This document shows positions 1-13,388 of a stretch of 64,000 bases of DNA, piece after piece. The notes beneath the pieces are model-generated. The model ran no database searches, was not told where the DNA came from, and saw nothing but the letters and a program-made list of their open reading frames with translations. Both the position numbers and the translations under genes were made by a program. The DNA is from Flammula alnicola (Eukaryota; Basidiomycota; Agaricomycetes; Agaricales; Strophariaceae). Every line of letters begins with the position of its first letter. The first letter of the stretch is position 1. Location of the stretch: positions 1,054,001 to 1,118,000 of the forward strand of contig JADNRV010000002.1 in NCBI GenBank assembly GCA_015499995.1, given 5' to 3'.

Positions 1-3000
1 CGTTTTGAGATAGACAAGACAAGTACGAACCGTCATCATAGAGAGATCGGTGGATCCAATCTGTCGACCAAATGTTGAAAAGTTTACCCAAGCACCCGCT
101 TTGAGAGGGTGACGATGACGTCTCCGAAGGGATGTTGAGTATGCCACCATCTTGGTACAGAAGCAGCGGTATTGAATATTCAATTGGGCTACGCGTCGAA
201 TATGGGAGGATCAGAAAGTCGCCTTCGCGCATAATCGGGCCAGATCTTCCAAATTTGCAAAATGAAAAAGGTGCAACGACATCAGCCCGCTCGAAGAGCT
301 CAGGGTGATTACAGACCTAGGATTGCGGTTATTGAGATTTCATGTTTAAAAAATTAAAACGAAAGAAATCTTACTTTGCGGAACTGCATAACGAGATTCA
401 TCAACGACCGAGCAGAATCCGCGTCTCCGATGTTGGCAGCTTTTTCAAGGAGATCGGCCACAGATACATTGGCCAATAGGCCGGCGTACAATGCGCGTTG
501 CCTCGGGCTCAAATCAACGTAGATGTCGATTTCAATCTGGTAAATGACGTGATATCAGCAGGTAGCTAAGCTAACTTGAAGAAAAAAAGTCACCTTTTCG
601 CTGAGCTCGTTTTGCACATGACGTTTGACGCGTCGTAGCATGAATGGTTTTAATATCATATGTAGACGTCGGAGCTGATGTTCGTTCAACTTGCTTCCCT
701 TATTTTCAGCTGCATTCTCGATGTCCTTCGAAAACCATTCGTTGAACTCGTCATGCGAATCAAACAGACTAGGCATGATGAAATGTAAGAGAGCCCATAA
801 TTCTTGAACGTCAAACGTAAGCCTTGACTAGCATTGAAGCATGAAACCAGCACCTACCTTGCATCGAGTTTTGGATAGGTGTTCCTGTTAGCAGAAGACG
901 ATTTCGGCACTGGAAACCAAGAAGTGTCTTCCATCGCACGCTCGACGAATTCTTTATGTTTTGAGCTTCATCCAGTATCATGTATTGCCATTTGACGCGT
1001 TGAAAATACTGCTGATCTTGTGTTACCTGCAAAGAATGAGCAATGAGATGGATCAAGGTACTTCTCAGTCGCTTACCAGTTGATAACTCGTGATCAAGAC
1101 GTGGAAGGGCGCGTCTTGATTATAACTAATCTCCTTTTTGCTCCAGAACTTTCTCAAAGTAGCGCGGTCTTTAACGTTTCCCCAATAAGGGAGGGCTTTT
1201 AGATTAGGGACGAAGCGGGTCAATTCTTGTTGCCAGTTATGAAGTGTTGAGGCTGGTGCAACAACCAAGAATGGCCCCCAGATGTCGTGGGTCTCAGCTA
1301 GGTAAGCCAACAGAGAAATGGATTGCACCGTCTGTACAAGAGCATGAGTAAGATACAAGAAAAATGTAAAGACATGGTCGACTAACTTTTCCGAGACCCA
1401 TCTCATCGGCCAGAATACCATTGATACCTTGCTCATAGAGTGTTGCAAGCCAATTCAAGCCCTTGAGTTGGTATTCCTTCAACTGGGCCATCAACATCTT
1501 GGGTTGACCGATAGTCAACGGACCACTTAGTGATGTAGGGTTCTGGAAGTTCAACTCATCAGAGTCCACTAAGAACTCGTTAGCTGGTTGCACGGTTGGT
1601 CGACACACATATATATGCTTACAGTCGACCAAAGGAGCTGATGAGGATGCTGTAGGTGCCTCCTCGTGAATATGAGCTTGGGCTTTAGCCAGTTGCAATG
1701 CCTCATTAGTCTTGCGTTCCAGAGCAGCTTGCATGTCAAATTGCTGTGCTCGCTCTCTGGCCAGTGAAATAGCCTCTTGAGCATTATATCTTGCATGGCG
1801 ATGAAGATTCGTTGGATCATCTAAAGAGAGAAAGTTCGAAAAGATGCTGAGATGGAAATAAACACGATGCGCACCATCATCAAAGTCGATTTCGGGCAAT
1901 GACGTGGGATCTTCGTCGGCGATCTGGGCACCGACTGGTACGGGAAGAGCCTCGGTATCACCCTCGATTTCGGTGGCTAGAATTTTTGTGTTATATTGTG
2001 CAGCTCTTGCCCACGACAAGGAAAGAACTTACTCTTGAGCTTGTTTCCAACGAAATGACTATATAGTTCCGTTTGTGAAATGAGGAACTCAAGTTTGCGC
2101 GCTTGTCGGGCCGCTTCCCTCTTCTCCTCTTCAATTTTGAGACGATCCATAGCTTCCTTCTGCTCGCGCTTTCGCACATCTCGCTCTTCCTTTTCGTTCT
2201 TCTTCCAGAAGACTTGCATCTCGCGCATTAATCGTTTCGCCTTGGTCTGGAAATCTTTGTTGGCCTTCGCTGTTTTTGTAAACGGTTTTCGGGCCTGCAT
2301 TGAGGCGAGTTTAGCGATACGCTCCAGCTGAGCCTGACGTGCTTGATAACCAAGCGCATGGTACTTGTAAACCTTGAAAATGCATGATATGAATAAATTG
2401 TATAGGAGGGGAATAGAAAAATGGATACCTTGGCTACATCCCTACGCGCAATGTTTGTCCAAACTTTTCGCTGAGACTCTTCCAAAGATTTGATTCTTTT
2501 TATCATAGCAATATCGTCAACCTTCTTCGCTCTCTTCATTGGGGGGATTTGTTCGTCAAGTTCGTAAACCATTGTTGTGCTGGTGGGCATTGGGGAAGTA
2601 GGTCGGGAGACTACAGGGGTAACATCGCCCATAAGAGAGGAAGGTCGCGATGCTTGCTCATTTTCAAGCTCTAAGGCAAGGCCGACCTTCTTCTTAGGAC
2701 CAGGTTTCTTGCGTACTTTGGGCGTTGCGGATACACTATCATGGCTAGGTTCTCTCTGGGCTTGCTTGACCTCCCTTTGAGTTTGGAAATGGAAAGTTTC
2801 AAGGATATTGGATCCTGTGCAGAAGTGTGGTCAACACCATTCGCAACACTCCCCGAGTCGTTGTCGAGTTTGCGCCGTTTAACAGACGGTCCTGCTGTAT
2901 CGCCCTTGCCCTTATCAAGCTCGGCCTCGACGTCAGAATCTGGACCAGGTACGGGTCTTTTCTTAGCCTCAGAGCCTTTCTTTTTGGATTTGGGAGCTGG

Positions 3001-4032
3001 AGAATCTTGTAACATGGCGCGCTCAAATTCAAGGGCGGCATCCTCAGCGCTGGAGTTGAAACGTCTATGATGGTCGTAATCTTCCCCATTTGACCTGATG
3101 CCCATCGTGGTCATATTTTCGAAATCGTCCTCAAAGGCTGCTCCTGTAGGTAAGTGGGGAGGTGTCGGAGGTGATACGGGAATGCTCTCTATCTTTGCGG
3201 AGTAATGGCGGGAGAGATCTAGTGCAGTAACAGAGTTGCGTTCCTAGTTCGAACCGTTAAGTCAGGAATATACAAGAAAACTGAGAAATTATGTACCAAA
3301 TGCTTGCCCAGAAATATTGGGCCACCTGGTTCTGGCGTTTTTTGGTCTCCAAAATATAATCATCAAGCTCGGCCATCCAAACTTCTCGACAATCTTCCAG
3401 ATCAGAGGAGTCAAGTGCAATTTCGTCACTTGCTGGTTTGAGGTCCTGGCTTTTGGTCGCGTTCATGTTTCGCTGGAAGGCGATATAGGACGCGTTTCTT
3501 TGCCCTTCCGGGAGGCCTTCCGTTGGCTCATCTAGTAGACATTATTATCACGCCGAAGGATTAGAATCCATAAGGTACTCACTCGTCTCGGCTTTGTTGG
3601 CACATATTCGGAATCCTGATCAGCTCCTTTGCGCCGTTTCCTTGAAATGATATCATGCTCCTCTTCTTGAGGGGTGGGTGGCTGCGGGTCGACGGGAGAG
3701 ACAACACGGTCGTGGTCATGGTCATAGGAATACCGAGCATGTTCGCTGGCATACGAAGGATGTTCCTCGGGAGTCCATTCACCGGAACGGGAATCCCAAC
3801 CAGGGTCATACTGAGTACTGGCAGTAGGGCGATAGTACGACCGACCCGTATGAGGTTCCCGGGTCTGTCGCTGCGCAGAGTATGACCGAGGCGGAGAACC
3901 AGGACGAGGAGAGAGTGCAGAGTCTGCAGGGTAAACAGGCTGGTCGCCCGACACCATCCGCGATGGCGCCGCGTACGGTTGGCGAGAGTGGACAGGAACT
4001 GGTTCGTCATTGAGGATGTGGCGAAGAGACAT
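1..4032 (-). CDS. INO80: INO80 chromatin-remodelling ATPase, 3' part missing
   Basis: Swi2/Snf2-family ATPase that is the motor of the INO80 nucleosome-remodelling complex in the nucleus. Read on the minus strand in many exons from ATG at 4032; the end lies beyond base 1. The first 150 or so residues are Pro/Ser/Arg-rich and disordered. A basic DBINO region follows (about 2630-2040; [20 protein letters not shown] and a long charged helix), which separates INO80 from other Snf2 proteins. The ATPase lobe is at about 1500-550: Walker [18 protein letters not shown], Walker B DEAQNIK, motif [12 protein letters not shown], then [13 protein letters not shown]. The INO80 insertion and most of the second helicase lobe are not in the window. 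The start is the first ATG of a frame that runs into the conserved part. Confidence 0.93.
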
Positions 4033-4591
4033 GGAGAAAAGTGGCGATTTTGGACTCGGGCGGATATGCTAGATGTCGAGAAGAGCCCAGCCTCGTGGGA
4101 TAAAGGGCAAGGTCTGACAGCAAACCAAGCGCTCGAGTGCGTATGAATGGAAAGATGTGCGAGGGATATCAAGTTGTGAGAAAGGACAAAGGAGACAAGT
4201 TCCAGTTGGCCAGTCTGAATAGTGGGAATGCCGCTGTCACTGACAAGGAACGAGTTGCAAAACTGATACGGCAATAATGAAACTCTCTGATCTTTGCGCA
4301 TTTTTACATTTCGTCGCTCTCGTAAACTGGAAAAGGAAACAACAGACGACTCAGACCAAGCACCTCCGCCAAGGCTTTCTCCCTTTATCTTGCTCTCGCC
4401 TTCGTCTCTCATGCGTCTAGTCTCCATTATATTCTAGATCCATATTCTACTATATACCAATCCACCATCCACCTCTGGTCTAACAAACCGCCATTTTCTT
4501 CATCTGGATCAGCACCATCATCCCACATTCAATACACGTAAATAACCCTAACTATGCATGTCACTCGCTTTCCAGTGTCCACATCATCACC
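4033..4591. other. Spacer between fumarase 3' end and INO80 start
   Basis: About 560 bases holding the fumarase 3' UTR and the INO80 promoter and leader, both genes reading on the minus strand. A long minus frame continues upstream of the INO80 ATG (to 4427), but it shows no conserved protein and is more likely leader. No repeat or RNA gene seen. Confidence 0.5.
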
Positions 4592-6728
<2,137 letters not shown>

Positions 6729-7449
6729 GGTGGATAGAGTGAATCACAAGCAGGTCCGTCGGCAAGAAAGATAGGTTTGGCTAGACACCACCAACAACGA
6801 TGGGCAAACACATCAATAAGTAGGGAATTTAATAATCCCTATGAACGGCTTCTGCCGTCCGAGTTCTCCCGAACACCCGCGCTTGAGTTCCCTTGGAGGC
6901 TTCAAGCTCACATTCCTGTTAGTAAATCCTTCTCATTACGCGTACTTAGAAAATTGGAACAATTAGATTTAAGCAACCAACGCTCGGAGTCAGCATTACT
7001 TTTCAAATTTATCAGCTCTAATTATTAGATGAGAGAGATGACGTCTATTGAAATAGAGTTGCCGAGGAGAACTAACTTCAGCCGGTAAGCAACTGTAAGC
7101 AACCGGTAAATCGACGGGCCATTGAAAACCTTCTCTGAGGTCAGGCTACAGCAGCAGAGAACAGCAACTGCGAGTGAAGAAAATATCCATGAATGAATAT
7201 CTCAAATACCTTTGAATAAAACTAGCCAATAAAAACGTATGGACAAGTCGAAGCACATAGATGAATGCATACAGTATCTACAATAATCAGATACGTGACA
7301 ATCATGTGCGAATCCGTGGAGGAAGAACGGATCCAGGCATTTAAAATTAAGTCCACCGCTGCCGCGGCAGTGGGATTCATATAAACCGGTTCAAGCTTCA
7401 ACTATACCTTCCATTTGTCCGCTATTAACACCCAACGTACAACATCCCA
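6729..7449. promoter_or_regulatory. Divergent promoter region of fumarase and PEX11
   Basis: A 720-base spacer between two head-to-head genes. On the PEX11 side it holds TATAAA at 7380-7385, 65 bp before the ATG, and a perfect 12-bp palindrome CTGCCGCGGCAG at 7359-7370, about 80 bp before the ATG. The rest is AT-rich with short repeats of GTAAGCAAC near 7084-7105. No gene is supported. Confidence 0.5.
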
Positions 7450-8525
7450 ATGGCTAGCATAGCTTCCCAATTTATACTTCATCCTGCCGTTTCGCAGGGG
7501 TTGAAGTTCGGTGGAACAACAGTTGGCCGTGATAAAGTGAGATTTGACCGAAATTCATCGACGTCACATTTCTAACCGCCAAACAGACCTACAGGGCTAT
7601 TCAATACTTTGCTCGTTTCTATGCATGGCATCTTGCTAACAAGGGTGATAAAGTCGAAGCTGCGCGATGGACAGCATTGAAGGCACACTTGGGAACAGCC
7701 AGAAAACGTATGTTATAGGGAATACTTCTGCTAATAAGTATCTGAACAACGCAATGTGCAACAATAGTTATGCGCCTCGGAAAGCCAATAGAACATCTTC
7801 AAGCAGCTCTTCGTGCCACACTCGCTGCTGGTCCAGTGGAGGAAACTCTGACTACAATTGCCAGACAAATCGGATATTTCGGATATCTCTCATATGATGC
7901 TATCGTTTGGGTGCGTCTCGTTTCTGTCTTGCTTCCATCGTTCTGTAATGGCTGAATCAATAGGCAATAGGCCCATTCCATAAAGTTCATTACCTTGGCC
8001 CCTGAGACAGCTAAGAGAATGGCGAAGAGGGCCTTCCAATTCTGGTTCACTGCTATCGTCTTCAGTCTCGTGCACGGCGTTCTCAAGGTCAGCTTCTCCA
8101 GCTTTATTTCGACTATCATTGACCTACTTCTCCAGGCGGCACGACTAGCCAAAGAGGCTAAGTCCCTGCGAGAATCCAAAGTCCGGGGAGAGAAGGATCT
8201 CGCCGAGGAAGCTTCCAGGGAGACAAGGCTTAGTGCAATTGAGACGTCAGTGCAATTATTCTTTTACAAACCTTACCCATACCCATTGCATTATTTTAGC
8301 GCTCGTAAAAATAACCGCCAACAACTCGTTATTGACTTACTTGACATCTGGATACCGGCCACTGGAGCCGAATTCCTTAAGGTCAATGAGGGTACTTTGG
8401 GTATCTTTGGGTATGTTGAATTCGTAGTACACTGGAGACTGTCATTAATGTTTTTCCCCCATAGCCTAATTTCGTCCCTCATTGGTGCTAAGTCGCAGTG
8501 GAAGGCGGTTAACGGGAAAAAATAA
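7450..8525 (+). CDS. PEX11: Peroxisomal membrane protein PEX11
   Basis: Membrane-elongating protein that drives peroxisome proliferation and division. Exons joined by eye give MASIASQFILHPAVSQGLKF, GGTTVGRDK (intron) TYRAIQYFARFYAWHLANKG, matching the PEX11 N-terminal signature (TTVGRDK followed by YR..QYFARF). Later exons carry GYFGYLSYDAIVW, AKRMAKRAFQFWFTAIVFSL and a charged linker. The C-terminus LLDIWIPATGAEFLKVNEG then GIFGLISSLIGAKSQWKAV is the family's conserved end, with TAA at 8523-8525. About five or six short introns, all with readable GT...AG ends. ATG 7450 gives the family's normal start. A palindrome and TATA-like box lie just upstream. Confidence 0.93.
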
Positions 8526-8677
8526 TGTTTGGTTGATCTACGTACGAATGGATAGGACGTTGAATATATCCTGACTGTACACACCAATTTAATTTCATGT
8601 TCTTGTTACTCGTTTGGATATCAATGGTGTGATTGCAACCCGGCAGCAGAAACAGACAATATGTGCAGGCTTCCTGG

Positions 8678-9033
8678 TCAGCTGAAATTTTGCGATTGCA
8701 AACTTCGCAAACGCAAGTATTCCTTCCGAACTTGTTCCATTGGCTCGGGAGCCGTGCTTGAACAAAATAAGATATTGCACGGAAAACGAAAAATGTACAA
8801 CTCACAACTGAACCATACAATCTTGAACGTGTTTAAGTTGGTCTCTGCAAGCCCAAGCCACAGAAACTGTGCGGCCAGAAGCACATGCCGCAAACTCTGA
8901 GCATTATTAGCTGACGTATAGATGAATGAGAACGCTGTTTATTACCTTTGACTAAGGAATCACACTCCTTCAGTGCGTGAGCTTTCGTTGTCTTGAGCAA
9001 GGTCTCTTCTTCTCTCCGAGATAAAGCATTCAT
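8678..9033 (-). CDS. CMC1: COX assembly twin Cx9C protein CMC1
   Basis: Small intermembrane-space protein for cytochrome c oxidase assembly and copper handling. Three exons splice to MNALSRREEETLLKTTKAH, ALKECDSLVKEFAACASGRT, VSVAWACRDQLKHVQDCMVQ and a short tail ending in LQSQNFS; TGA at 8680-8678. The two Cx9C pairs are exact (C-DSLVKEFAA-C and C-RDQLKHVQD-C), which defines the family. Introns fall within the Lys-Glu codon before FAAC and after MVQ. The N-terminus matches the SPREE start of yeast Cmc1. The frame stays open upstream of ATG 9033 with no further ATG, so a spliced 5' extension is possible. Head-to-head with LIP5, 239 bases apart. Confidence 0.87.
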
Positions 9034-9272
9034 GATGAAAGGTTGAATTATATAGTCTGAGCGGACAATGGACTTCAACTTTCTATCACTTCGCTTGGTG
9101 TAGAAGCCAATGTCACCTAAACCAAACAAATGACAGCTTTACCGAAGCATGTCCCGAGTCAACAGTGCACATATTAGTGAGACGATTCCAGTGAGTAGTA
9201 AGCGATAATCCTCAACTCTGCCTAGTTTCATTTCGTGCTTTCCTTTCTCAACCTCAAGGTCCATTCACACAG

Positions 9273-10732
9273 ATGTCACATCTAGTTAAGACTTTCCGAC
9301 TTCTTCCCTCATCTCTGCAAAGGCGCTGTCTCGCAACCGCCTCATCGTCCACTCCGTCAACATTTGGAAAAACTTTAGAAAATGGTCCTACTCTCGATGA
9401 TTTCCTCTCAGAAGAACCCCTTGAACGTGTCGTTCTTGGTAATACAAAAGGGTGTGATTTATGTTTGCTTCTTCTGGTTGCTGCAACTGAGGCGAGCCGC
9501 TAGGCCACGATTACCTTCATACCTGAAGACATCGATTCCGTCGGGAGAGACTTTCAATAAAATCAAGAAGGACCTACGTGGACTTGGTTTGCATACTGTC
9601 TGCGAAGAGGCACGTTGTCCCAACATCGGTGACTGTTGGGGAGGCAATGAGAAATTGGATGGCCGAAAGACTGCAACCGCTACGATTATGGTATTGCTCA
9701 AGACCCATTTTCATTCTGCCATACTGACATAGTGCCCTTTCTAGCTCATGGGGGATACTTGTACCCGGGGGTGTAGGTTCTGTTCAGTGAAAACATCCCG
9801 AGCGCCAGCCCCTCTGGATCCCCATGAACCAGAAAACACTGCCGAAGCTATCAGTCGTTGGGGTTTGGGTTATGTCGTTTTAACCAGTGTAGACCGGGAT
9901 GGTATACTCTCTTTCTCTTCAGCAAGTATGTAAAACTCTGACCCACATTCTTAGACCTTGCAGATGGGGGAGCACATCATTTTGCGGAAACTATTCGCAA
10001 AATCAAACAGAAGTGAGTTCCACATTTCATCTAACTAGGCTTCGTCTCAAGTCAAGCAGAGCACCACAAATTCTCGTTGAGGCATTGACAGGAGATTTTG
10101 CCGGATCATTGGAGCAAGTTTCATTAGTCGCCAAATCCGGTCTGGACGTCTATGCACACAACGTAGAAACGGTCGAAGAGTTGACTCCATTCGTGCGCGA
10201 TAGGAGGGCTACATTCCGTCAAAGTCTGAAGGTTCTTGAACATGCAAAGAAACAAGGTGTACAAATCACGAAAACTAGTATCATGCTCGGCGTCGGGGAG
10301 ACGGCTGACCAAGTTCTAGCCACCCTCAAAGGTCCCTCAGTCTTTTCTCCGTTTGAGTGAATATTTATCTCTGTCTCGTATAGAACTTCGAACGGTGGAC
10401 GTCGATGTTGTTACCTTTGGCCAATACATGCGCCCAACAAAGCGACACATGAAAGTTGACCGCTATGTGGAGCCCGCCGAATTCGACAATTGGAAAAAGG
10501 TTGCGGAAGACCTTGGCTTCCTATATGTCGCGAGTGGACCTCTGGTTCGCAGTAGCTACAAGGTAGGTTTCCATCTGGGCTTTGAAGATCTCAAGTGGCA
10601 ATTCACCTTCCTTTTTCTTAGGCCGGCGAATATTATATTGAGAATGTTTTAAGAAGAAAGGCCAGTGAAAGGCAGGCATCAATTCCCCTATCAGAACTTC
10701 CAGCTTCTACCGCCGAAGATCGTACCCTCTAA
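9273..10732 (+). CDS. LIP5: Lipoyl synthase, mitochondrial
   Basis: Radical-SAM enzyme that inserts two sulfurs into octanoyl groups to make lipoyl cofactor on E2 subunits and the glycine cleavage H protein. Presequence [20 protein letters not shown]. The auxiliary cluster motif [12 protein letters not shown] (C-x4-C-x5-C) and the radical-SAM motif CTRGCRFC (C-x3-C-x2-C) are both present, as are [26 protein letters not shown] and [11 protein letters not shown]. The C-terminal RSSY that supplies the serine ligand of the auxiliary cluster is at about 10550, and the protein ends in STAEDRTL. Five or more short introns. One substrate, pyruvate dehydrogenase E2, is encoded about 9 kb away at 19113-20734. 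Confidence 0.95.
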
Positions 10733-10865
10733 CGGAGTCTAATTTTCCCTCACCCCAGTCCCAGTATATATTATCACTAGCTAGACTGTATGTTGCAATA
10801 TAATTATTTGCAATTTATAGAAGGAATCTGGATCAAGAAATTGGACGCAAACAGAGGGGTAATCC

Positions 10866-11320
10866 GGCATAAGCAGTGGTGTCTTGACCTTCTTGACCCG
10901 ACCCGACCGAAATATAGGTCAGGCCGATTTGCCTGGGTCAGTCAAGGAGGTCAACGGTCACGAGGATAGAACTTAGGAAGCGCCGGAGCAGCTAAAAAGG
11001 TTCTACATCATAGTAGTCCATCCGCTCGTTCTTCGCAGTTTGGCTGAAGCACAGGTCCAGTGCCAGCCTATGCACAGCAGTAGAGTTATACTGTTTAACG
11101 TGGAGAGCCTGCCTAGAGGGCTTGTAAATGGCTTCTAATTCATATGTTTCTCTGAAAAATTTGATCTCCAGACCGCTTTTCCGTCCTTTATCGCTGTTTC
11201 TGCTCATTTTACCTTTTGACCAGGTCAGGCCAAAATGCGTTCCATTAACCCCATATTTGATCAACCCCGGCCTGACGGGTCACGCGCACGACCTGGGCCA
11301 TTGACACCACTGGGCATAAG
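10866..11320. mobile_element. hAT-like MITE with perfect 8-bp target duplication
   Basis: The element itself is 10874-11312 (439 bp). It begins CAGTGGTGTC and ends GACACCACTG, a perfect 10-bp terminal inverted repeat. It is flanked on both sides by GGCATAAG (10866-10873 and 11313-11320). An 8-bp duplication with CAGTG-type termini is the mark of the hAT superfamily. There is no transposase; the longest frame (minus, 11264-10992, about 90 codons) matches nothing I know. Subterminal parts hold repeated GGTCA/GACC words on both strands. It lies between the 3' end of LIP5 and the eS28 promoter. Confidence 0.85.
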
Positions 11321-11544
11321 TACGGCATTGTAAGTGGGATAAAAAAACCGTGGTACATATGTACGTACACAAGGAGGTTTAAGTTGATCATCATGCATAT
11401 GTAAAGTTTCAACCCATACGAAGATGCCCGGCGTTCTCCGTCAAGTTTAGTCGGAGCTTTAATATAGCAGCTTGCTCAAACTTTATTGTTGACCAGAAAT
11501 CAACAGAAAGTCTTTCGCCTTGTTACCTCCCTTCAAACTAAAAG

Positions 11545-11920
11545 ATGGCGAGTAGCAACGACGCTGTTCGTTTTTATTTCTATTGACCCCCCTTTCTCTA
11601 GGATTCCTCCAAAGCCCCCGTCAAGCTCGCGAAAGTCATCAAGGTCAAACTTGTCTGATTCACATTGCCTCCCCTCACTTAGAATTTCCCCTCGTTCGCC
11701 AGGTTCTGGGACGCACTGGTTCCCGAGGAGGTGTCACTCAAGTCCGCGTCGAATTCATGGACGACACATCGCGGACGATTATTCGGAACGTAAAAGGGCC
11801 AGTGCGAGAGGAAGATATCCTCGCACTTCTGGAGAGTGAACGCGAGGCAAGGTGGGTTCTCTTATGTTCTTTAAACCAGGTTCGGTGTTGAACTCGCGCC
11901 ATTTTAGGCGCCTTCGTTAA
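11545..11920 (+). CDS. RPS28: 40S ribosomal protein eS28
   Basis: Small-subunit ribosomal protein at the mRNA exit region. Splicing gives [13 protein letters not shown], then [53 protein letters not shown] and TAA at 11918-11920, the full length of this roughly 68-residue family. Introns interrupt after KVIK and inside the last Arg codons. The 5' end is unusual. ATG 11545-11547 is followed by GCGAGT, and the next exon opens at 11602 with GATTCC. Joining ATG directly to GAT gives M-D-S-S-K, the conserved start, but needs a GC-AG intron (11548-11601, 54 nt). The alternative donor 18 bases later (GTTCGT) is poor and would add six residues. Confidence 0.92.
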
Positions 11921-12070
11921 CGACTTATGCGGTGTTGGCTAGTTGCCCGTTATTTCTGTTGTCCTCTGCAATAATATGTATTTTGCGCTTTCATCGTGCA
12001 TGATATTCACTGGACAACGCATGAGTAAGATCTTGAGTATATCACCAGTAATATTCCGGCCGGACGCTAC

Positions 12071-12160
12071 CATTATCCGATCGCCAATTCATATTTATCC
12101 CATTATCCGGCGGTAATGCTTATGACATCGTGGAAACGCCCGAGACGGAGGACTATAATA
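12071..12160 (+). promoter_or_regulatory. Promoter signals before the GT8 gene
   Basis: CATTATCCG occurs twice exactly 30 bp apart (12071-12079 and 12101-12109). A TATA-like TATAATA lies at 12154-12160, about 47 bp before the ATG at 12207. These are seen in the sequence; their use as sites is inferred. Confidence 0.35.
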
Positions 12161-12206
12161 TGCTCCGTCCCACTTTCAAATCCACCTCAAACCTGCTCCG
12201 GATTTC

Positions 12207-13334
12207 ATGAGCTCTAAATACGCTTATGTTACTCTTCTCACAACGACGTCCTATCTTGCCGGTGTTCTGGTCCTGGATCATTGTTTGCGTGCTGTCAACT
12301 CAAAATATCCTCTAGTTGTAATGGTCACTCCCTCACTGCCAGAGGATGTGAGAGCAGTTCTTCGCAAACGGCCCATACCTACCAGAGAAGTGGAGTGGCT
12401 TCAGCCCCCTACCGGGACACACACACTTCACGTGCACGATGCCCGCTTCGCGGACACCTGGACGAAATTAAGGTGCATTTCCAGTCATCTCCGCAATTGA
12501 CCCCATAGGGCTGAGACTTTCATAGAGGCTTCGAACTTGTGGAATACAACGTTAAGTTTTTGTATAAAAGCCCCGAAAGTGGTTGCATGTGCTCATTCTC
12601 AATTCAGCGGATAGTTCTCCTGGATAGTGACATGATTGTGCTCAAGAATATGGACGAACTGATGTTCCTGGATCTCCCCCAAGACCATATTGCAGCTGTC
12701 CATGTATGCTCATGCAATCCCCGAGGCCTGCCGCACTATCCTAAGGATTGGTTAGTGAGGCACATACATTCAATGCCTTCGAAGACGCAATTTTTTTAAA
12801 TTCTTTAGGACTCCTTCACACTGCGCGCATGCTGCTGTCAAGAATCCAACTGCCCCGCCTCCGTCGATTCAAAAGGATTCACCTCGTCCTTATTTCCAGT
12901 TGAACTCTGGAACGGTAGTACTCAATCCGTCGATGACACTCTCTACGAGCATCAAACAGTTTCTTAAGTCCTACCCCAGGGTTGCAGAGTGGGCGTTTCC
13001 TGATCAAGATCTCCTCTCGGAATACTTCAAAGGCAAATGGCGACCCATCTCGTGGTATTACAACGCTCTCAGGTCCCTTTCAAATGTTCATCCTGTCATG
13101 TGGGCCGAACATGAAATCCGCTGTTTGCACTACATCTTTGCCGATAAGCCATGGCAATCCAGAATTACGCCGGATGAATCGGAAGCAGGATTTGATATCA
13201 TGAATCGGTGGTGGTGGGAGCGCTTCGACGAATTAGGCGACCTCATGACGAAGAGGGATCCGGAGGGCTGGAAATTGGTGCTTTCAACTGTAGAGACAAA
13301 AAAACTTTGCTTAATGACGGTTCGCTATAGTTAA
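12207..13334 (+). CDS. GT8-family glycosyltransferase, galactinol synthase/glycogenin-like
   Basis: Retaining glycosyltransferase using a UDP-sugar. It starts MSSKYAYVTLLTTTSYLAGV, the GT8 opening with the nucleotide-sugar strand. Splicing restores KLRGFELVEYN then RIVLLDSDMIVLKNMDELM, whose DSD is the metal-binding DxD motif. Further on are PYFQLNSGTVVLNPS, FPDQDLLSEYFKGKW and HYIFADKPW, all placed as in galactinol synthase-like and glycogenin-like enzymes (NSG and DQ motifs). No signal peptide or membrane segment, so probably cytosolic. Three introns. The acceptor substrate cannot be read from sequence. The last 15 or so residues (to TAA near 13334) may include unspliced sequence. Its 3' end is 54 bp from that of KAE1. 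Confidence 0.82.
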
Positions 13335-13388
13335 GATTAATTTTATTTATTGATAGATGGTAGACAGACAGCACTTGTACAGCATTAA

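Noticed and set aside
3579..4427. Long minus frame of 282 codons overlapping the INO80 start
   Set aside because: It is another frame of the INO80 first exon and its leader; composition is low in conserved residues and no domain is visible.
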